Assembly: GCF_029691405.1 (NCBI RefSeq)
Contig: NZ_CP121467.1
Span: 806,001-870,000, forward strand
DNA: 64,000 nucleotides
Direction of reading: 5' to 3'
Origin: Streptococcus sp. D7B5
Lineage (GTDB): Bacteria; Bacillota; Bacilli; Lactobacillales; Streptococcaceae
Below, in pieces: positions 17,525 through 25,509 of the stretch (positions within the stretch are counted from its first letter, which is position 1; the number at the start of each line of letters is the position of its first letter). The translations under genes were made by a program, and so were the position numbers. Under the pieces are notes generated by a model, which had not been told where the DNA came from, ran no database searches, and saw only the letters and a list, made by a program, of their open reading frames with translations.

Positions 17525-17815
17525 TTACGCGTCAAGTTTGACGATCATGTGACGAAGAATGTCAGTGTTGATTTTTGAAAGACGGTCAAACTCTTTAAGA
17601 GCTACGTCATCGTTTGCTTCAACGTTAACGATGTGGTAAAGTCCTTCACGGAAATCTTGGATTTCGTATGCAAGACGACGTTTTTCCCAATCTTTTGATT
17701 CAACAACAGTTGCACCGTTGTCAGTCAAGATAGAGTCAAAACGTGCTACCAAAGCGTTTTTCGCTTCTTCTTCAATGTTTGGACGAATGATATAAAGAAT
17801 TTCGTATTTAGCCAT
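17525..17815 (-). CDS. rpsF: 30S ribosomal protein bS6
   Basis: 96-residue small-subunit protein S6 ([20 protein letters not shown] ... [12 protein letters not shown] ... [10 protein letters not shown]). First gene of the operon with ssb and rpsR; AGGAGG ribosome site. In many bacteria the S6-S18 complex represses this operon by binding the leader; the leader here is structured (see separate entry). Confidence 0.98.
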   Translation of the reverse strand: MAKYEILYIIRPNIEEEAKNALVARFDSILTDNGATVVESKDWEKRRLAYEIQDFREGLYHIVNVEANDDVALKEFDRLSKINTDILRHMIVKLDA

Positions 17816-17829
17816 TGATATGTTCCTCC

Positions 17830-17883
17830 TTTTGGTCTAATGACCCCCAGTCTTTGCAAGGGGTAAGTGAGGTTCGCTCACAA
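17830..17883 (-). promoter_or_regulatory. Structured rpsF leader (S6:S18 autoregulation candidate)
   Basis: Minus-strand leader with a GTGAG/CTCAC hairpin and a CCCC...GGGG stem before the AGGAGG site. Position fits the known S6:S18 leader of other bacteria, but I could not confirm the conserved bulged CCG motif. Confidence 0.4.
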
Positions 17884-17889
17884 TAAACC

Positions 17890-17918
17890 ATTATACTAGA
17901 AAAACTGACAGATAGCAA
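17890..17918 (-). promoter_or_regulatory. Promoter of rpsF-ssb-rpsR
   Basis: Minus strand TTGCTA (17913-17918), 17-nt spacer, TATAAT (17890-17895). Confidence 0.75.
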
Positions 17919-17928
17919 GATAAAAGTG

Positions 17929-17959
17929 AAAAAAGAAGATGAAATTATCTTCTTTTTAC
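17929..17959 (-). terminator. Terminator after asnS
   Basis: AAAAGAAGAT / ATCTTCTTTT stem with a short loop and a T run on the minus strand, four bases past the asnS stop codon. Confidence 0.85.
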
Positions 17960-17963
17960 TAGT

Positions 17964-19307
17964 TTATGGTTTGATACGGTGCAACATACGTGGGAATGGA
18001 ATAGCTTCACGGATGTGTTTTGTACCTGCTGCGAAAGTGACCATACGTTCAATACCGATACCAAATCCACCATGTGGTACTGTACCATATTTACGAAGGT
18101 CAAGGTAAAATTCATACTCTGTACGATCCATTCCAAGTTCTTCCATTTTAGCAACAAGAGCATCGTAGTCTTCCTCACGCATAGAACCACCGATGATTTC
18201 TCCATATCCTTCTGGTGCGAGCAAATCTGCACAAAGCACGCGCTCTGGATTTCCAGGAACTGGTTTCATGTAGAAGGCCTTGATGGCTGCTGGGTAGTTC
18301 ATAACAAATGTTGGCACACCAAAGTGGTTTGAAATCCATGTTTCGTGTGGTGAACCAAAGTCATCGCCATGCTCAAGATGCTCGTAGTCAGCATCTTCAT
18401 CATTTTCATGCTCTTGCAAAAGGTCAATGGCTTGATCGTAAGTGATGCGTTTGAATGGCTCTGCAATGTAGCGTTTCAAGAGCTCTGTATCACGTTCCAA
18501 GGTTTCCAAGGCTTGAAGTGCACGGTCAAGAACACCTTGAAGAAGGGCTTTTACGTAAGCTTCTTGCAAGTCAAGTGACTCATCATGTGTCAAGTAAGAG
18601 TACTCCGCATCCATCATCCAGAACTCAGTCAAGTGACGGCGTGTTTTTGATTTTTCAGCACGGAATACTGGACCAAAGTCAAAGACACGACCAAGAGCCA
18701 TAGCCCCTGCTTCTAGGTAAAGCTGACCTGATTGACTCAAGTAGGCTGGTGTTCCAAAGTAGTCTGTTTCAAAGAGTTCTGTTGAATCTTCAGCCGCGTT
18801 TCCTGAAAGAATTGGGCTATCAAATTTCATGAAGCCGTTCTTGTCGAAAAACTCATAAGTTGCATAGATGATAGCGTTACGGATTTGCATCACTGCTACT
18901 TGCTTACGAGAGCGGAGCCACAAGTGACGGTTGTCCATCAAGAAGTCTGTTCCGTGTTCTTTTGGTGTGATTGGGTAGTCTTGAGATTCACCGATCACTT
19001 CGATGTCTGTAATATCCAACTCATAGCCAAACTTAGAACGTTCGTCTTCTTTGACAATTCCTGTCACATAAACAGAAGTTTCTTGACTCAAGTGTTTGAT
19101 CGTTTCAAATTTTTCAAGACCTACCTCTTCACCAAATTTTTCTACAAAGTTTGGTTTAAAGGCTACACCTTGGAAGAAGGCTGTTCCATCACGCAATTGC
19201 AAGAAGGCAATTTTCCCTTTTCCTGATTTATTGGCAACCCAGGCTCCGATGGTCACTTCTTGACCAACGTAGTCTTTTACATCAATAATTGTTACACGTT
19301 TTGTCAT
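17964..19307 (-). CDS. asnS: Asparaginyl-tRNA synthetase
   Basis: 447-residue class II synthetase charging tRNA-Asn in the cytoplasm. The N-terminal OB anticodon-binding domain ([20 protein letters not shown]) is followed by the class II core with [19 protein letters not shown] (motif 2) and [16 protein letters not shown] (motif 3). Full length. It follows ypmB-aspB as in Bacillus, although a terminator sits between aspB and asnS, so asnS probably also has its own promoter. Confidence 0.97.
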   Translation of the reverse strand: MTKRVTIIDVKDYVGQEVTIGAWVANKSGKGKIAFLQLRDGTAFFQGVAFKPNFVEKFGEEVGLEKFETIKHLSQETSVYVTGIVKEDERSKFGYELDITDIEVIGESQDYPITPKEHGTDFLMDNRHLWLRSRKQVAVMQIRNAIIYATYEFFDKNGFMKFDSPILSGNAAEDSTELFETDYFGTPAYLSQSGQLYLEAGAMALGRVFDFGPVFRAEKSKTRRHLTEFWMMDAEYSYLTHDESLDLQEAYVKALLQGVLDRALQALETLERDTELLKRYIAEPFKRITYDQAIDLLQEHENDEDADYEHLEHGDDFGSPHETWISNHFGVPTFVMNYPAAIKAFYMKPVPGNPERVLCADLLAPEGYGEIIGGSMREEDYDALVAKMEELGMDRTEYEFYLDLRKYGTVPHGGFGIGIERMVTFAAGTKHIREAIPFPRMLHRIKP

Positions 19308-19423
19308 AATCTATCTTCCTTTTTTCGTTTAACTTGTCCGAAGACATCATTACCCACTATTTTACCATAAATAGACTGTGATAGCTAGGTTCTACTAGAT
19401 AAAAATCGCGAGATTTTCGTTAC

Positions 19424-19453
19424 AAAAAATCTTCGCTAAAAAGGCGAAGATTC
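19424..19453 (-). terminator. Terminator after aspB
   Basis: AATCTTCGCC / GGCGAAGATT-type stem followed by TTTTTTG on the minus strand, placed between aspB and the downstream asnS. Confidence 0.85.
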
Positions 19454-19459
19454 TAAGTT

Positions 19460-20638
19460 TTATTTTTCCATAAACTGGTGCAAACGACGAATAGCTTCTT
19501 TCAAGGTATCCAAGTCTGTGGCATAGCTGAGACGAACATTTTCAGGCGCACCAAACCCTGCTCCTGTAATCAAGGCCAGACCGACTTCTTCGAGAATAGC
19601 CGTTGCAAACTCTGTCACATCGGTATAACCCTTCATTTCCATCGCTTTTTTAACATTTGGGAAAAGATAGAAGGCACCTTGGGGTTTGACTACTTCAAAT
19701 CCTGGCACTTGGCACAAGAGAGGATAGATGGTATTAAGGCGTTCCTCAAATGCTTGGCGCATGGTTTCGACAGAGTCTTGTGGCCCAGTTAAGGCTTCAA
19801 TGGTAGCATATTGTGATACAGCAGTCAGGTTGGAGGTTGTTTGTCCTGTTAGCTTGCTCATGGCAGCAATAATTTCAGGATTTCCTACTGCATAACCTAC
19901 CCGCCAACCAGTCATGGCATAGGCCTTAGATACACCGTTAATCACGATGGTTTGCTTGCGAATGGCTTCTGACAGACTAGAAATTGGAACAAATTCGTTC
20001 CCGTTATAAACCAAACGACCATAAATATCATCTGCTAAGATAAGGACATCATGCGCAACAGCCCAATTTCCGATAGCCAAGAGTTCCTCACGAGAGTAAA
20101 TCATACCGGTCGGATTCGATGGTGAATTGAGAACTAAGATCTTGGTCTTATCTGTTCGCGCTGCTTCTAGCTGCTCTACTGTTACTTTAAAGTGATTGTC
20201 TTCCTTTGCCTGGACAAAGACTGGCACTCCTTCTGCCATTTTGACCTGGTCTCCATAGCTGACCCAGTATGGTGTAGGGATAATGACTTCATCACCTGGA
20301 TTGACCACAGCCATAAAGAAGGTGTAGAGAGAGAACTTAGCACCAGTGGCAAAGGTAACCTCGTTGGCTGCAACAGAATACCCATAATAGCGTTCAAAAT
20401 AGGTATTAACCGCCGCTTTTAACTCTGGTAGGCCTGAAGCAACTGTATAAAAGGAAGCTCGTCCATCTCGAATCGCTTCTACCGCTGCATCCTGAATGTT
20501 TTCAGGAGTATGAAAATCAGGCTGTCCCAAGGTTAAGAAAAGAACATCCTTTCCCTGAGCTTTTAATGCTTTGGCTCTTGCATCACTAGCTAGAGTGATG
20601 CTTTCTTCCATTTCTAGTACACGTTTGGATAGTTTCAT
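19460..20638 (-). CDS. aspB: Pyridoxal-phosphate aspartate aminotransferase
   Basis: 392-residue fold-type I aminotransferase. TLGQPDFHTPE, LNSPSNPTGMIYSREEL and NGVSKAYAMTGWRVGY (Lys that binds PLP; Arg after GW binds the substrate carboxylate) are visible. It transfers amino groups between aspartate and 2-oxoglutarate; substrate breadth in subgroup Ib enzymes varies. Ten nucleotides after ypmB, forming the ypmB-aspB-(asnS) arrangement conserved in Firmicutes. AAGGAGG ribosome site. Confidence 0.92.
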   Translation of the reverse strand: MKLSKRVLEMEESITLASDARAKALKAQGKDVLFLTLGQPDFHTPENIQDAAVEAIRDGRASFYTVASGLPELKAAVNTYFERYYGYSVAANEVTFATGAKFSLYTFFMAVVNPGDEVIIPTPYWVSYGDQVKMAEGVPVFVQAKEDNHFKVTVEQLEAARTDKTKILVLNSPSNPTGMIYSREELLAIGNWAVAHDVLILADDIYGRLVYNGNEFVPISSLSEAIRKQTIVINGVSKAYAMTGWRVGYAVGNPEIIAAMSKLTGQTTSNLTAVSQYATIEALTGPQDSVETMRQAFEERLNTIYPLLCQVPGFEVVKPQGAFYLFPNVKKAMEMKGYTDVTEFATAILEEVGLALITGAGFGAPENVRLSYATDLDTLKEAIRRLHQFMEK

Positions 20639-20647
20639 ATGCCCTCC

Positions 20648-21124
20648 TTATTGGATCACTGCTCCTGTTTCAAAGTCAACCAGATAGTACTGTTTTCCTG
20701 ACTTAACTTCCCAAATCGGCTTGTCCTGATAGCGACCAAAAGTAATCTTGTCAATGTCGCTAGCTCCTTTTTCCCTCGAAATCGTCGCTGCCTTGTCTTG
20801 AGAAATCCCTTTATCAAGCTGATAAACATAAATCTTGTGGTCATTCTTTTCAATCAGTACGGCAATGGCCTCTTGCTTTTTATTATGTCCTAAAACGCTG
20901 TAATAACCTTCTAGTCCATTATAAAAATCAACCTGATCTGCCTTTTCCAATTCTGCATACTGCTTGGCTAGTTTTTCTCCCTCAACTCTAGCATCTTGAT
21001 AGGGTTTCATGCTGAGTGATATCAGATAAAGGAAGGAAGTGGTCATGACTAGTACTACCAGAGCAATGCCGATTCCATACTGTAAAAGTAGCTTGTTTTT
21101 TGCTTTTTTCTGTCTTAGTTTCAC
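20648..21124 (-). CDS. ypmB: YpmB-like membrane-anchored DUF5590/PepSY protein
   Basis: 158 residues: basic N-terminus, one membrane helix (residues ~14-36, GIGIALVVLVMTTSFLYLI) and an extracellular domain with a PepSY-like repeat (FGRYQDKPIWEVKSGKQYYLVDFETGAVIQ). Function unknown. Synteny with aspB and asnS identifies it as YpmB. The only in-frame start is GTG at 21124, six nucleotides after a -10 box and without ribosome site, so the mRNA is probably leaderless. Confidence 0.8.
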   Translation of the reverse strand: MKLRQKKAKNKLLLQYGIGIALVVLVMTTSFLYLISLSMKPYQDARVEGEKLAKQYAELEKADQVDFYNGLEGYYSVLGHNKKQEAIAVLIEKNDHKIYVYQLDKGISQDKAATISREKGASDIDKITFGRYQDKPIWEVKSGKQYYLVDFETGAVIQ

Positions 21125-21130
21125 TCGTCT

Positions 21131-21159
21131 ATTTTACCATCTCTCCTTCTTTATTACAA
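21131..21159 (-). promoter_or_regulatory. ypmB-aspB promoter, predicted leaderless
   Basis: Minus strand TTGTAA (21154-21159), 17-nt spacer, TAAAAT (21131-21136), 6 nt to the GTG start at 21124. Confidence 0.6.
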
Positions 21160-21207
21160 GTGAAGACGGGAACATTCTAAGATTCTTTTCCTATAAAATA
21201 TAAGTTC

Positions 21208-21236
21208 TTGTTTTTCTCTCTCATTATTGATAAAAT
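21208..21236 (+). promoter_or_regulatory. marR promoter, predicted leaderless
   Basis: TTGTTT (21208-21213), 17-nt spacer, TAAAAT (21231-21236), then 6 nt to the ATG at 21243; no Shine-Dalgarno sequence. Back-to-back with the ypmB promoter. Confidence 0.65.
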
Positions 21237-21242
21237 AGCCTT

Positions 21243-21689
21243 ATGAAACAATATTTGAAAGAGAAAATTTCCGATAATCAACTAGACTTAAAAACGGCTA
21301 TCGTCCTCAATAAAGCCATACGAACTTTTAAACCATATGAAGCCAAGGCTGCTAAAGAACACGGGCTAACACCCACCCAATTTTCAGTTTTGGAAACCCT
21401 CTATAGCAAGGGGGAACTACGCATTCAGGATTTGATTGAAAAAATGTTGGCCACTTCTGGAAACATGACTGTTGTCATTCGAAATATGGTTCGAGATGGA
21501 TGGATTTCTAGAACTTGCGACCCCAAGGATCGTCGCTCCTTTTTCCTGAAATTAACACCTGCAGGACGCAGAAAAATCGAGGAGGTTCTTCCTGACCATA
21601 TCGATTCTATCGTAGAAGCACTCAGCATCTTGGAAGATGGCGAAAAGGAAGACTTAATCCAGATTTTAAAAAAATTTAAAAATTTGTGA
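21243..21689 (+). CDS. MarR-family transcriptional regulator
   Basis: 148-residue winged-helix repressor: LTPTQFSVLETLYSKGELRIQDLIEKM is the helix-turn-helix and DPKDRRSFFLKLTPAG is the wing typical of MarR. The family binds palindromes as dimers and releases them on ligand or cysteine oxidation. It precedes an NADPH-dependent flavin reductase, whose promoter overlaps a palindrome, so local control of that gene (and perhaps itself) is likely. One cysteine is present (TCDPKDR in the wing), which could act as a redox switch; this is inference. Confidence 0.9.
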   Translation: MKQYLKEKISDNQLDLKTAIVLNKAIRTFKPYEAKAAKEHGLTPTQFSVLETLYSKGELRIQDLIEKMLATSGNMTVVIRNMVRDGWISRTCDPKDRRSFFLKLTPAGRRKIEEVLPDHIDSIVEALSILEDGEKEDLIQILKKFKNL

Positions 21690-21698
21690 GCAAAATTA

Positions 21699-21740
21699 TT
21701 GCTAATTAGTATCATTTGTTGTAACATGGATGGTAACAAA
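21699..21740 (+). promoter_or_regulatory. Promoter and candidate MarR operator of the flavin reductase
   Basis: TTGCTA (21699-21704), 17-nt spacer, TAACAT (21722-21727). An inverted repeat TTTGTT-N14-AACAAA (21715-21740) overlaps the -10 box, a position suited to repression by the adjacent MarR protein. Confidence 0.5.
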
Positions 21741-21780
21741 AGAGTTCGCTCTTTGAATTTTAAACTAAAGGAGACACATC

Positions 21781-22329
21781 ATGTCTAAAAAAGTATTATT
21801 TATCGTCGGTTCACTACGCCAAGGTTCTTTCAACCACCAAATGGCCCTCGAAGCTGAAAAAGCACTTGCTGGAAAAGCAGAAGTTAGCTATCTTGATTAC
21901 TCAGCTGTTCCTCTCTTCAGCCAAGATTTGGAAGTTCCAACTCATCCAGCTGTAGCTGCTGCTCGTGAAGCAGTCCTTGCTGCGGATGCTATCTGGATCT
22001 TCTCTCCAGTCTACAACTTCTCTATCCCTGGAACAGTGAAAAACTTGCTTGACTGGCTCTCTCGCGCCATTGACTTGTCTGATACACGTGGTGCTTCTGC
22101 CCTCCAAGACAAGTTTGTTACTGTCTCATCTGTAGCCAATGCTGGTCACGATCAACTCTTTGCTATTTACAAAGACCTCTTGCCATTTATCCGTACACAA
22201 GTCGTTGGTGATTTTACAGCTGCTCGTGTCAATGACTCTGCTTGGGCAGACGGAAAATTGGTGTTAGAAGAAGCAACTGCTTCATCACTTGCAAAACAAG
22301 CGGACGACCTTCTTGTAGCCATCAACTAA
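21781..22329 (+). CDS. NADPH-dependent FMN reductase / quinone reductase-like flavoprotein
   Basis: 182 residues in the flavodoxin-like NADPH-dependent FMN reductase family: VGSLRQGSFNHQMALEAEKA is the phosphate-binding loop and FSPVYNFSIPGTVKNLLDW the flavin-contact region. Such proteins reduce FMN, quinones or azo compounds and often protect against electrophiles. Controlled presumably by the MarR gene upstream. AAAGGAG ribosome site. Confidence 0.9.
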   Translation: MSKKVLFIVGSLRQGSFNHQMALEAEKALAGKAEVSYLDYSAVPLFSQDLEVPTHPAVAAAREAVLAADAIWIFSPVYNFSIPGTVKNLLDWLSRAIDLSDTRGASALQDKFVTVSSVANAGHDQLFAIYKDLLPFIRTQVVGDFTAARVNDSAWADGKLVLEEATASSLAKQADDLLVAIN

Positions 22330-22335
22330 TCTAGC

Positions 22336-22362
22336 AAAAACCAGCTCGAATGAGCTGGTTTT
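22336..22362. terminator. Bidirectional terminator between flavin reductase and yaaA
   Basis: AAACCAGCTC / GAGCTGGTTT stem with A and T runs on both flanks, serving two converging genes. Confidence 0.85.
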
Positions 22363-23089
22363 ATGCTTGTTTCACAAAGACGAGTTCTAAATCATTTGAT
22401 AAATCAGGTCGGTAGTCAAAGCCTGCAAAACTGAGCTTGCGAGCTTGTTCGACTGTATGGATTTGCCCCTCTATCAAGGCGGTCAAAAAGGCACCACGGG
22501 CTTTTTTTGAAATGGTTGAGTGGATTTTCAACTGGCCTGCCTTGTCCTCCATAAATTTGAAGGTCACCATCTTTTCTCTAATTTCCTTCGAAAATACGGT
22601 TTCAAACTCTGATGATAGGAGTGAGAATATCAAGTCCTCGTCCTGAAGTGCCTCATCATAGGCTGATTTCCAATGAGTCTTTAGGGTTTTTCTAGCCACT
22701 TTTAACTTCATCAAGAAGTCCAAACGGTGAGGAGCCATGGGAGATAAGGCAGGGACAACACCGTATAAAGCCGAGGTAATCAGGACATGATTTTCAAGAT
22801 AGGTTTGTTCAGCCTCGGTTAACCCATCTCGTTTGATGTGGCGATACATGAGACCGTCAAAGAGTTTCAAGGCTGGATAATGCTTAGCCCTTCGATCTTT
22901 TAGAGCTTGAATATGGCTGTACTCTTCTTCTGCTTTCTCGGCAGATACCTTATAAAAAGTCTCTAATTCACTAGCTGAGTAGTGCGCCAGTGAGTCAAGA
23001 ACTGCCTGACTTTCTTCCCTCAAGGGAAGCGCTTCGATACAAGGATGGTTTGTGTTCATTTCTTTTGCTGTTGGGATTAAAATTTTCAT
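22361..23089 (-). CDS. yaaA: YaaA/DUF328 peroxide-stress protein
   Basis: 242-residue cytosolic protein with the YaaA start MKILIPTAKEM and the central FDGLMYRHIKR...HVLITSALYGVVPALSPMAPHRLDFLMKLKV region. In E. coli YaaA lowers free iron under H2O2 stress and the fold binds DNA with a helix-hairpin-helix; a similar role is plausible for a peroxide-producing streptococcus but unproven. The ATG has no ribosome site and lies 6 nt after a -10 box. Confidence 0.9.
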   Translation of the reverse strand: MKILIPTAKEMNTNHPCIEALPLREESQAVLDSLAHYSASELETFYKVSAEKAEEEYSHIQALKDRRAKHYPALKLFDGLMYRHIKRDGLTEAEQTYLENHVLITSALYGVVPALSPMAPHRLDFLMKLKVARKTLKTHWKSAYDEALQDEDLIFSLLSSEFETVFSKEIREKMVTFKFMEDKAGQLKIHSTISKKARGAFLTALIEGQIHTVEQARKLSFAGFDYRPDLSNDLELVFVKQA

Positions 23090-23095
23090 ATTGTT

Positions 23096-23124
23096 AGTGT
23101 AGCATATTTTTCAATCACGACCAA
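23096..23124 (-). promoter_or_regulatory. yaaA promoter, predicted leaderless
   Basis: Minus strand TTGGTC (23119-23124), 17-nt spacer, TACACT (23096-23101), then 6 nt to the ATG at 23089. Confidence 0.55.
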
Positions 23125-23135
23125 GAATTTCATCT

Positions 23136-23164
23136 TAAAAACCTCGGTTCACACCGAGGTTTCT
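23136..23164 (-). terminator. Terminator upstream of yaaA
   Basis: ACCTCGG / CCGAGGT stem with a five-base loop followed by TTTTTA on the minus strand. It closes whatever is transcribed from the BOX/small-ORF region. Confidence 0.8.
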
Positions 23165-23168
23165 CTGT

Positions 23169-23300
23169 TTATTTTGGCCATTCTAACCAGATAGCCACGA
23201 GAACAAGGGCTGTGCCAGCTAAGCTTGTTAAGATAGATAAGAATTTATCTTTTTTCTCCTTGAACTGAGAAAACCTATTTTTATACTCAATGAAAATCAA
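23169..23300 (-). CDS. Possible 43-residue membrane peptide fused to a BOX end
   Basis: Frame from a TTG at 23300, inside the BOX element, to a stop at 23169. The C-terminal half encodes a charged stretch (KEKKDKF) and one membrane helix (LAGTALVLVAIWLEW). A GAAAAAAG-like stretch lies within it but no ribosome site precedes the TTG. It may be a gene remnant cut by BOX insertion, with a terminator directly after it. Weak evidence for expression. Confidence 0.3.
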   Translation of the reverse strand: MIFIEYKNRFSQFKEKKDKFLSILTSLAGTALVLVAIWLEWPK

Positions 23301-23387
23301 AGAGCAAACTAGGAAGCTAGCCGCAGGCAGTACTTGAGTACGGCAAGGCGACGCTGACGTAGTTTGAATTTGATTTTTGAAGAGTAT
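23283..23387 (+). repeat. BOX element (boxA-boxC)
   Basis: Starts ATACTCAATGAAAATCAAAG (boxA) and ends with the boxC part (CGGCAAGGCGACGCTGACG ... GAAGAGTAT); no boxB. This is the pneumococcal/mitis-group BOX repeat, which folds into a stable stem in RNA. Its right end touches the stop codon of the next gene (23387-23389). Confidence 0.9.
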
Positions 23388-24982
23388 TATTGTACTTTAA
23401 AGGTCTTGAGATAATTATCTTTTCCAACTTGACCTTCAAAGGATTGGCCATTTTCAAGGTAAGGAAGGTCGTCTGACACGGAAGCCTTGACTTTATAAAT
23501 CTTGCCATCAACTTTGAAGAAGTAGACGGTGTCACCCTTGATAACAGCTGATTTAAGGTCTGAAACCACTCCCTTGATGTTTTCTACCGTTTCATTATCC
23601 AGCTCGAGGTCGTTTTTATTGGCATATTTGCTGAGGAGTTCATCTACTGTAGCTGCTACGATGACGTTTTGGTACTCTACTGCATCAACCAAAGCATACT
23701 CCTTGACCAAACCTGCATTGTCCTTCAATCCCATGATGTAGAGCGGTTTGTCATTGAGATTGACAAGGATAGGGAAGGTCGCCTTATAGGCTTTTTCCTG
23801 CACTGCTCCTTCTGCGGAAGCACGGGCTGATTCTTCGGTTGCTGAAGCTAGATTGTACTTGGTGATTTCACCAGTGCGCATATTTTCAAGGATAAATCCT
23901 AGATTACTTTCGTCAGCGTTGGCTGAAGTCACCCCAGTGTAGAGATAAATGTCATTTCCGATAGAAAGATAGTTATAGCCCTCGGTCGTTTGGGTAACGT
24001 TTTTCTTAGAAATCAAGGCATTCCAGAAGCCGTCTTTATACTTGCCGTTATAGTTGATTTGCTGGATGGTTTCTTCTGCTGGATAGACACGATCCACCCA
24101 TTCTGGTACTTCATCCAAGCTGTATTCCTTGGTTTCTCCATTGGTGGCGTCTAAGATAATAACAGACGAAGGGCGAGGAACTCCTAGACCAAACTGCTTT
24201 TGATAAACGGTTGCTACATAGAAAGGATTGCCTTCATCATCCACCTCAAAGGAGGGCGTTTTAAAAATCTTGGTTGGGTACTTGATCCGAAGATGACGTT
24301 TGACGTCTCGGTTAAAATACTCGGAGTCTGAATACTTCATTGGCGTTTTTAAATCCACCAATTCCGCATTTCCTGTCACCATATCAACCTTGATATACTC
24401 GCCAATTCCCTTGGACTGATTATTAAACCATTTGATCGGGTCGGCATACTCCAAAGGAGTTACTCGATAAGGTTTGCCATCAACCGTCAGCTGGGTATAA
24501 GTATCTGCTGCTACGTACTGGGAGACCTTATCCGTCAGAGAGCCTAGATAACGATCTCCAATCTTCTCTGCAGTGCTCCGATCTAGGATTGGAACCTTAC
24601 TGGTATCACTCTTAGGAAAATCTTTAAAATCTTTTTCTGTGATAGACACTACATTAGCATAACTTTTTGCTTGGAAAAAGCTAGAGGTTACTAGGCTTAC
24701 CAGACCAGCAAGGGCAAAAATGATAGCTGCAGTCAGAAACAATCCTCTACTAAGTTTGGTAAAAAGGAATCCTTCTAGATTGAGATCTTTGGTAGCCTTG
24801 CCATGGCGTAGGTGAACAGTTTTGAGGAGATTGGTATCCTTGCGGAAACTAAACAAAATCCCCATCACCACCAAATGCCCACAGAGAAAGAAGATGAATT
24901 CCCAACTAGTCAGATTGAAGGGTGGTAAAAATATATACCAGGTCGTTGCGATAAAAACAAGTTCAAATAGTATGCGTTTCAT
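23387..24982 (-). CDS. Large membrane-anchored extracellular protein of unknown function
   Basis: 531 residues. Two N-terminal membrane helices (~5-22 and ~28-45), a cytoplasmic loop (FRKDTNLLKTVHLRHGKATK), a third helix (~80-102), then a ~420-residue extracellular part rich in beta-strand patterns and PepSY-like stretches (YIKVDMVTGNAELVDL, LDATNGETKEYSL). The last ~60 residues (GDTVYFFKVDGKIYKVKASV) look like a small beta-barrel. I do not recognise a characterised family. It ends exactly where a BOX element begins and is 11 nt downstream of the deformylase-like gene, so probably co-transcribed with it. Confidence 0.75.
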   Translation of the reverse strand: MKRILFELVFIATTWYIFLPPFNLTSWEFIFFLCGHLVVMGILFSFRKDTNLLKTVHLRHGKATKDLNLEGFLFTKLSRGLFLTAAIIFALAGLVSLVTSSFFQAKSYANVVSITEKDFKDFPKSDTSKVPILDRSTAEKIGDRYLGSLTDKVSQYVAADTYTQLTVDGKPYRVTPLEYADPIKWFNNQSKGIGEYIKVDMVTGNAELVDLKTPMKYSDSEYFNRDVKRHLRIKYPTKIFKTPSFEVDDEGNPFYVATVYQKQFGLGVPRPSSVIILDATNGETKEYSLDEVPEWVDRVYPAEETIQQINYNGKYKDGFWNALISKKNVTQTTEGYNYLSIGNDIYLYTGVTSANADESNLGFILENMRTGEITKYNLASATEESARASAEGAVQEKAYKATFPILVNLNDKPLYIMGLKDNAGLVKEYALVDAVEYQNVIVAATVDELLSKYANKNDLELDNETVENIKGVVSDLKSAVIKGDTVYFFKVDGKIYKVKASVSDDLPYLENGQSFEGQVGKDNYLKTFKVQ

Positions 24983-24993
24983 CTGAATTCCTC

Positions 24994-25404
24994 CTAAATA
25001 ATCCGTCCTTCCAAATGATCCAGTTCATGTTGGCAGATCTGAGCTGGAAAACCTGTTAACGTAATGGTCTGTTCCTGCCACTTACTATCTCGATAGGAAA
25101 CCATAATCGTTTCATAACGAGTTGTTGATCGCACCCCAGTCAAGGACAAACACCCTTCCTCTGTCTCGTAAGGTCCTATGTAGGAAAGGAGAACGGGATT
25201 AAACATAACCATGGGAACCAAGCCAAGATTAAAGATAATGACACGCTTCTGCACACCAATCATATTGGCCGCTAGACCGACACAGGTCTCGCGATTAGCC
25301 AGCAGGGTATCCTGCAAATCCTTAGCCAGATAAAGGTCTTCCTGACTTGCAGGTTTCGAGACCTGCGACAAGAATAAGACATCTCGGACAATTTTCTTTT
25401 CCAT
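24994..25404 (-). CDS. Peptide deformylase homologue lacking the conserved Gln
   Basis: 136-residue deformylase-family protein. Motif 2 EEGCLS (residues 82-87) and motif 3 QHELDHLEG (125-133) with the metal ligands are intact, but motif 1 reads GLAANM (43-48), with Met48 where active enzymes have Gln. It is also shorter than the ~200-residue streptococcal essential deformylase. Likely a paralogue with reduced, altered or no deformylase activity. Followed by the unknown membrane protein gene. Confidence 0.8.
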   Translation of the reverse strand: MEKKIVRDVLFLSQVSKPASQEDLYLAKDLQDTLLANRETCVGLAANMIGVQKRVIIFNLGLVPMVMFNPVLLSYIGPYETEEGCLSLTGVRSTTRYETIMVSYRDSKWQEQTITLTGFPAQICQHELDHLEGRII

Positions 25405-25478
25405 TCTCTTACGCTCCTTACATCTTTACTTTATTATAGCACAAAAGGGGGCAACTTCTAGTCCTTTCCCTCAAATGC

Positions 25479-25509
25479 AAAAAAAGCCATCCGAAGATGA
25501 CTTTCTTTT
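25479..25509 (-). terminator. Terminator after caxP
   Basis: AAAGTCATC-TTCG-GATGGCTTT stem with a UUCG-type tetraloop and a T run on the minus strand, overlapping the end of the ATPase gene. Confidence 0.8.

Noticed and set aside
20648..21124. Later start or Shine-Dalgarno-led start for ypmB
   Set aside because: GGAGAG upstream leads to ATG GTA AAA TAG, which is a four-codon dead end out of frame; the GTG at 21124 gives the complete YpmB N-terminus.
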